In this document: piece by piece, positions 61,518-64,000 of the stretch
Numbering within the stretch: the first letter of the stretch is position 1
Layout: each line of letters opens with the position of its first letter
Origin: Pedobacter sp. W3I1
GTDB taxonomy: Bacteria; Bacteroidota; Bacteroidia; Sphingobacteriales; Sphingobacteriaceae
Direction of reading: 5' to 3'
Length of the DNA: 64,000 nucleotides
NCBI RefSeq assembly: GCF_030816015.1
Contig: NZ_JAUSXN010000001.1
Span: 1,240,001 to 1,304,000, forward strand
The notes under the pieces: generated by a model
Told to the model about the DNA's origin: nothing
Seen by the model: only the letters and a program-made list of their open reading frames with translations
Database searches by the model: none
Made by a program: the position numbers and the translations under genes

Positions 61518-64000
61518 ATGAAATTTAGGCTTTTTTTATTACTCTGTCTTTTCGCACAGTTATCCCTTAATGCGCAAACTCTAAAATATACCAATGGTAA
61601 CAATGCCTGGAATCCCGATTCGTTAGGTAATCACAGGGTTGTTGTACAGTTTACCGGTTCAGGCAAAATTGCGCATGCTAAAATTGATTGGCGCAGGAGG
61701 GATGAACATCCAGAACTAAAAGGGATCATCGTCCAGGATGCAAACGGTAAAACGGTTTCGGTTGTAGGCACCGATAAACTGACAAGAGAAAGTGCTGATA
61801 TTTATTTCGAAGCAGCTGGCGCTGGAAAATATTACGTGTATTACCTGGCCTATAAAACCGAAGGCAGAAGCAATTATCCAAAAGGCGTTTACATACAACC
61901 TAAACAGGTTGATCAAGGTTGGTTAACCACGGCGAAACAGGTTAAAGTGAATACTTCTGTAATCGAGGTTCAGTCAATTGATGCTTTCAACTCTTTCTAC
62001 CCGATGGAAATTATTGCCACTGGTAAAGAAACTGCTGCAATAAAGGCCAAATATCCATCAGAAGCTTTTATTGTTTTTCCAGAGGACAGAATGTATCCAA
62101 TAAAAATGCAAAACGATTTGCCTTATCGTTGGGTACAAAAAGGGGCCTCAAATACTTTTACAGGCTCTGCTAGCAAAGGTGAAAATTATGCTTTTCAACT
62201 GGGGGTATTGGCTTTAAAAGATTTGAAAAATGTAGTGGTTAGCTTCGGCGATTTAAAAACTGCAACAGGAAAGGTAATTTCTTCAAAATATATCAACTGC
62301 TTAAATACCAACGGAACGAGTTACGATAACAAAGCTTTGGTTGAAACTGTAAATGTAGCCTCTGGTAAAATTCAGCCAATGTGGATTACTGTTAACATCC
62401 CTAAAAATACCGCTGCAGGTATTTATACCGGAAAATTTACGGTTAAAGCCGACGGGAAATCTAAAGTAATTAATGTCAAAATTACTGTAGGTAGTGCAAT
62501 TTTAGCGGATGCTGGTGTAGGTACTCCAGATAAACAGACTCGCTTAACCTGGTTAAATTCTACTTTAGCACAAGCGAATACGGTTGTTGCTCCTTACACA
62601 CCACTAACGGTTGATGGCAATGTAATTTCACTTTTAGGTAGAAAGTTCGAAATCAATGCTGATGGTTTCCCTAAGCAAATTCAGACCTTCTTTAATGCTG
62701 AGATGACAGCTTATAGCGAAAAACCGAATAATATCCTGGCTGAGCCCATCCACTTTCACTTTTTTAATACACCAAAAACGCAGGAGAAATTTGTTCCGAG
62801 TAATTTCCGGATTACCAGTAAAGAGGCCGGAACGGTAAAGTGGGCCACAACGAATACATCCGAAAACCTGCAAATGGATTTGGAAGGCGCTTTAGAGTTT
62901 GATGGTTACGTACATTACGTAGTTAAGGTTACCGCTTTAAAGGATGTTGAATTCAGTAATGTCGATTTTCATATCCCTTTCGATAAGAATTCAACCAAAT
63001 ATTTGATGGGTTTGGGTGAAAAAGGTGGCGTTAGACCAGATACGGTGAAATGGAAGTGGGATGTAGCCAATAAAAATCAGGATGCCGTTTGGATTGGAAA
63101 TGTAAATGCGGGCCTTTACTATAACTTAAGAGATGAGAACTATGTTCGCCCGCTCAATACTAATTTCTATCTTCAGAAGCCTTTATTGTTGCCTAAATCG
63201 TGGGGTAATGGAGATAAAGGTGGCATCCAGATCAATGTTAAAGGCAGTTCAATGCTTGCTGATAACTTTACTGGAGCTAGAAGCATGAAAAAGGGTGATG
63301 TGTTATACTACAATTTTAATTTATTGATCACACCTTTCCATTTACTGAACACCGATTTTCAATGGGATAACCGTTTCTATCATAAATATGGCGATTTAGA
63401 TTCTATTAAAGCTAAGGGTGCAACAGTAGTGAACATTCACCATGCCACGCCGATTAACCCTTGGATCAACTATCCATTTATCGAATGGAAAAAGATGAAA
63501 GATTATATCGGTAATGCGCACTCGAAAGGTTTAAAAGTTAAAATTTACAATACTGTTCGCGAGCTTTCTAACCATGCTTATGAGTGGCCAGCTTTGAGAA
63601 GTTTAGGTACTGAGGTATATTCTCCGGGTAAAGGAGGAGGCTTTAGCTGGTTACAGGAACATTTAGATTCTAATTATATCGCTGCCTGGTTTGTTCCCGA
63701 AATAAAAGATGCGGCCGTAATTAACAGCGGAATGAACCGTTGGCACAACTATTACGTAGAAGGAATGAATTGGTTGGTAAACAACGTTGGGATTGATGGT
63801 GTGTACTTGGATGATGTGGCTTTCGATCGCGTAACCATGAAACGGATTAAACGTGTATTGACACAGGATAACCACCCGGGTATTATTGATCTTCACTCTG
63901 CCAATCAGTATAACAAAAGTGATGGCTTTAACAATAGTGCCATTTTATACCTGGAACATTTCCCTTATTTAAACCGTTTATGGTTTGGCGAATATTTCGA
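61518..64000 (+). CDS. Secreted glycoside-hydrolase-like protein (DUF6067-like), partial
   Basis: Start at ATG 61518; the frame is open to the end of the window, so 827 residues are visible and the stop lies outside. Signal peptide MKFRLFLLLCLFAQLSLNAQ. Beta domains fill about 20-330. The second half looks like a TIM-barrel glycosidase: KYGDLDSIKAKGATVVNIHHATPINPWINYPF, KGLKVKIYNTVRELSNHAYEWPALRSLG, WLVNNVGIDGVYLDDVAFDRVTMKRIKRV and DLHSANQYNKSDGFNNSAILYLEHFPY. GIDGVYLDDVA is the place for a catalytic-type Asp. The outline fits Bacteroidota secreted DUF6067 proteins, whose substrates are mostly unknown. The LacI-type operator upstream suggests sugar-responsive control. Confidence 0.75.
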   Translation, partial: MKFRLFLLLCLFAQLSLNAQTLKYTNGNNAWNPDSLGNHRVVVQFTGSGKIAHAKIDWRRRDEHPELKGIIVQDANGKTVSVVGTDKLTRESADIYFEAAGAGKYYVYYLAYKTEGRSNYPKGVYIQPKQVDQGWLTTAKQVKVNTSVIEVQSIDAFNSFYPMEIIATGKETAAIKAKYPSEAFIVFPEDRMYPIKMQNDLPYRWVQKGASNTFTGSASKGENYAFQLGVLALKDLKNVVVSFGDLKTATGKVISSKYINCLNTNGTSYDNKALVETVNVASGKIQPMWITVNIPKNTAAGIYTGKFTVKADGKSKVINVKITVGSAILADAGVGTPDKQTRLTWLNSTLAQANTVVAPYTPLTVDGNVISLLGRKFEINADGFPKQIQTFFNAEMTAYSEKPNNILAEPIHFHFFNTPKTQEKFVPSNFRITSKEAGTVKWATTNTSENLQMDLEGALEFDGYVHYVVKVTALKDVEFSNVDFHIPFDKNSTKYLMGLGEKGGVRPDTVKWKWDVANKNQDAVWIGNVNAGLYYNLRDENYVRPLNTNFYLQKPLLLPKSWGNGDKGGIQINVKGSSMLADNFTGARSMKKGDVLYYNFNLLITPFHLLNTDFQWDNRFYHKYGDLDSIKAKGATVVNIHHATPINPWINYPFIEWKKMKDYIGNAHSKGLKVKIYNTVRELSNHAYEWPALRSLGTEVYSPGKGGGFSWLQEHLDSNYIAAWFVPEIKDAAVINSGMNRWHNYYVEGMNWLVNNVGIDGVYLDDVAFDRVTMKRIKRVLTQDNHPGIIDLHSANQYNKSDGFNNSAILYLEHFPYLNRLWFGEYF

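Overview
The window looks like chromosomal DNA of a Bacteroidota, most likely a Pedobacter-type member of the Sphingobacteriaceae. The grounds are AT-rich DNA, SusC/SusD pairs, a type IX secretion sorting domain with a PorP/SprF partner, LytS/LytT regulators, promoters of the TTTG-N19-TAnnTTTG type, few Shine-Dalgarno sites, and many palindromic intergenic repeats. No tRNA, rRNA or CRISPR array was seen.

Layout. 1-11.6 kb: end of an alpha-2-macroglobulin, a LytS/LytT two-component system, a Spx/ArsC-like protein, an M1 peptidase, RidA, an IS110-family element, a methyltransferase, a VF530-type protein and a lipoprotein. 11.7-14.6 kb: a large outer-membrane beta-barrel protein. 14.6-25.4 kb: a sulfur block with a ChrA-type anion transporter, a PAPS-type sulfotransferase, CysQ, CysC, a SusC/SusD pair, an arylsulfotransferase-like lipoprotein and an unknown lipoprotein. 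LacI-type palindromes lie before both halves. 25.4-27.8 kb: a rhodanese, an SPFH protein and a HigBA toxin-antitoxin pair. 28.3-32.0 kb: rpsL-rpsG-fusA-rpsJ, closed by a terminator. 32.0-46.0 kb: an accessory stretch between rpsJ and rplC, with small disordered proteins, a frameshifted CsgG-like gene, dgt, a collagen-like/T9SS/PorP module, a palindrome-rich gap, a TYR1-like prephenate dehydrogenase, a TSUP/DUF1634 pair and an acidic protein. 46.0-61.2 kb: the S10-spc-alpha ribosomal block, rplC to rplQ, with its own promoter. 61.5 kb to the end: the start of a glycoside-hydrolase-like gene behind another LacI-type palindrome.

How the genes work together. CysC makes PAPS, the sulfotransferase would use it and CysQ would clear PAP. 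The TonB-dependent pair and the arylsulfotransferase-like lipoprotein would act at the cell surface. I infer a sulfate-transfer locus whose substrate is unknown. In the ribosomal block, several gaps carry strong hairpins or dispersed repeats, which suggests attenuation or RNA processing inside the operon.

Limits: everything was read by eye. Family names rest on recognised motifs and remembered family features, not on searches.
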